Assembly: GCA_937873165.1 (NCBI GenBank)
Contig: CALMVH010000349.1
Coordinates: forward strand, 1-5,778
DNA length: 5,778 nt
Reading direction: 5' to 3'
DNA from: an uncultured Rhodospirillales bacterium
Lineage (GTDB): Bacteria > Pseudomonadota > Alphaproteobacteria > CALMVH01
Shown here: in pieces, positions 4,309 to 5,778 of the stretch
How positions within the stretch are numbered: the first letter of the stretch is position 1
Layout of the letters: every line of letters starts with the position of its first letter
Notes under the pieces: model-generated
Seen by the model: only the letters and a program-made list of their open reading frames with translations
The model's database searches: none
Told to the model about the DNA's origin: nothing
Program-made: the position numbers and the translations under genes

Positions 4309-5778
4309 TTACCGTTCGGGTTTATCGGATACACACGACCGGTATGGCGCGTTGAACGGCAGAATGGCAAAACGCTTCTGGCTGTCGAGGATCACCGCGA
4401 CCATCGGCTCGTCGGGATGGCAATACTCCAGCCTTTGGTCGAAGTAGCCACTCTTCACGGCTACGCTCAGCATCGTCTTGACGTCCTGGCGCACGAAGTT
4501 GGGAGTGTCCGCCTTGTAGAGCCGGTTGCTGCGGAACACAGCGATCCATACCGGCTGTTTGGGCGCGTCGAGGTCTACCGCCCATAGATTGATCGTCATG
4601 CGGCCTAGGCCCCCCGTATCGGGCCGCCACTCTTGCGTATCGAACGATCCGATGATGCGCGACGATTTGGTAAGTCCAGCCGCCTGTGCCGCCACGATCG
4701 CATCGTCGGCGCTCTGGATCGGGTGTGCGGCCAGCATCTTGGCGGCCATGTCTTCGATGCTGGCTTGTACCGTCCGGTGTTCGTAGGCCAGGACCCCGCT
4801 GATCGTTGACACGGTTACGAACCCTGTGAAGAACAAAAGCGCGATCGTGCGGACCGGCAGGATGGGAAGCCGGTTCAACGCCGTTTTAAAGCGTTTGTAT
4901 ATCCTGAGATCGAGCTCGCCGACCAAAACCGCTGCCAGCAGAATGGCGGTCATCGTGCCAAACCAAACCACGGTTGGCGGCTTCCCCGCGAATCCCTTGT
5001 AGATCGCGACCATGATAGGCACATGCACAAGGTATAGTGCGTAGCTGTAGTCGCCGAACCGGGCCAGCAAGCGGCCTGCCAGTTTTGGATCGCTGAATTT
5101 CCGGCCGCTGGAAACCGCCACCGCCGCCCATACAAGCAGAACGCTGCTAAGGCCGAACAGCAGGCGCGAGGCGTCGTAGCGATCGCGACACAAGGGATAG
5201 GCAGCCCATAGCGCGACCGCGCCCAGTGCCAGAAGCCAGCCGGGTATTTTCCATCGTGTCAGGTAAGGAATCAGAAGACCGCCCGCCATGGGCAGCGATG
5301 TCATCAGGAACAACAGCCGATACAGAGGCACCTGCAATGAGACGCCTTCATCGGGCCAAATCCATGCAGAGGCGAGAATCAGCCCCATCCAGACCAAGGC
5401 GATGCGGCCGATATGCCGAGCCCAGCCCACCAACCCGATCAGGAACAGGCACGAGTAGAAAGAGACTTCGAAAATCAGCGACCATTCGACATTGACGAAT
5501 GGATGCTTCAACCTAAACAGCGGCATCAACAGCAGCCAGTTGAAATCGTATACCTGAACTCTGAAGAAAACTTGGTTGATCAGGAAAAGCGCCACCGCGA
5601 TCAGGAAATAGATGGGATAGATGCGCACAATACGGTGCATCAGAAACAGGGTGGGACGCTGCACCCTGACCGCAATCGACATCAGATAGCCCGAGATCGC
5701 GAAAAAAAGCGCGACCCCCATATAGGCCAGCGAACTGCCGAAGACTTCGAACATGGTCGTGTGCAGTATCTGGGATGC
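4309..5778 (-). CDS. Acyltransferase family 3 (OafA/Exo-like) membrane protein with extra C-terminal domain, 5'-partial
   Basis: This integral membrane acyltransferase probably O-acylates a surface or periplasmic glycan; the substrate is unknown. Family landmarks, numbered from the ATG at 5754, are GVALFFAISGYLM (13-25), HRIVRIYPIYF (40-50), VEWSLIFEVSFY (89-100) and FGDYSYALYLVHVPI (233-247). About ten membrane segments are visible, the last at about 302-323. A soluble tail of about 155 residues (326-481) follows, with C445 and C474; it lacks a recognisable SGNH motif. The frame stays open from 5754 to the window edge. The first membrane helix, with the family's conserved R and H, is missing before GVALFF, and no ribosome-binding site precedes 5754. 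The real start is therefore probably beyond 5778, and 489 residues lie in the window. With that helix, 11 segments would place the tail outside the cytoplasm. The stop lies 2 bases from the dnaA stop (convergent), with no terminator between. Confidence 0.87.
   Translation of the reverse strand, partial: ASQILHTTMFEVFGSSLAYMGVALFFAISGYLMSIAVRVQRPTLFLMHRIVRIYPIYFLIAVALFLINQVFFRVQVYDFNWLLLMPLFRLKHPFVNVEWSLIFEVSFYSCLFLIGLVGWARHIGRIALVWMGLILASAWIWPDEGVSLQVPLYRLLFLMTSLPMAGGLLIPYLTRWKIPGWLLALGAVALWAAYPLCRDRYDASRLLFGLSSVLLVWAAVAVSSGRKFSDPKLAGRLLARFGDYSYALYLVHVPIMVAIYKGFAGKPPTVVWFGTMTAILLAAVLVGELDLRIYKRFKTALNRLPILPVRTIALLFFTGFVTVSTISGVLAYEHRTVQASIEDMAAKMLAAHPIQSADDAIVAAQAAGLTKSSRIIGSFDTQEWRPDTGGLGRMTINLWAVDLDAPKQPVWIAVFRSNRLYKADTPNFVRQDVKTMLSVAVKSGYFDQRLEYCHPDEPMVAVILDSQKRFAILPFNAPYRSCVSDKPER

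Noticed and set aside
4309..4330. Terminator shared by dnaA and the convergent acyltransferase gene
   Set aside because: Only a 3-pair stem (ACC-GTTCG-GGT) with a short T-run is present, which is too weak to call.
4309..5754. ATG at 5754 as the true start of the acyltransferase
   Set aside because: The frame is open to the window edge, the family's first helix with its conserved Arg and His is missing, and no ribosome-binding site precedes this ATG.

Overview
The window looks like a chromosomal core region of a GC-rich alphaproteobacterium. The DnaA and S20 proteins are of alphaproteobacterial type, and the order mutM - (variable gene) - rpsT - dnaA is the one seen in many Alphaproteobacteria. 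The N-terminal extension of DnaA and the MutM sequence lean towards Rhodospirillales or a related order. I cannot name a genus.

Layout, left to right. A minus-strand pair occupies 1-908. It consists of a small TerB-like protein followed, 20 bases later, by the N-terminal membrane domain of a CNNM/HCC (CorC/HlyC-type) protein that runs off the left edge. A 106-base divergent promoter region (909-1014) separates this pair from a plus-strand run. That run holds mutM/fpg (formamidopyrimidine-DNA glycosylase), a small exported protein of unknown function, rpsT (ribosomal protein S20) with its own sigma70-type promoter and a strong intrinsic terminator, and dnaA (replication initiator). A leader of about 225 bases follows the rpsT terminator and precedes dnaA. 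It carries two GANTC sites and a hairpin but no convincing DnaA box. A minus-strand acyltransferase-3 family membrane protein ends 2 bases after the dnaA stop codon and runs off the right edge, so its true N-terminus is probably outside the window.

Functionally this is housekeeping: oxidised-base repair, translation and replication initiation, flanked by an ion-transport/metal-related pair and an envelope-modifying acyltransferase. I see no mobile element, CRISPR array, tRNA or rRNA. Shine-Dalgarno signals are weak throughout, and mutM may be transcribed leaderless.

The points that deserve a second look are: an uncharacterised C-terminal domain of about 155 residues on the acyltransferase; a MutM zinc finger lacking its second cysteine; the TerB-CNNM pair in the place often held by ubiE/ubiB; the paired GANTC sites and hairpin upstream of dnaA; and the absence of dnaN behind dnaA. 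Nothing here amounts to a clear new multi-gene system.
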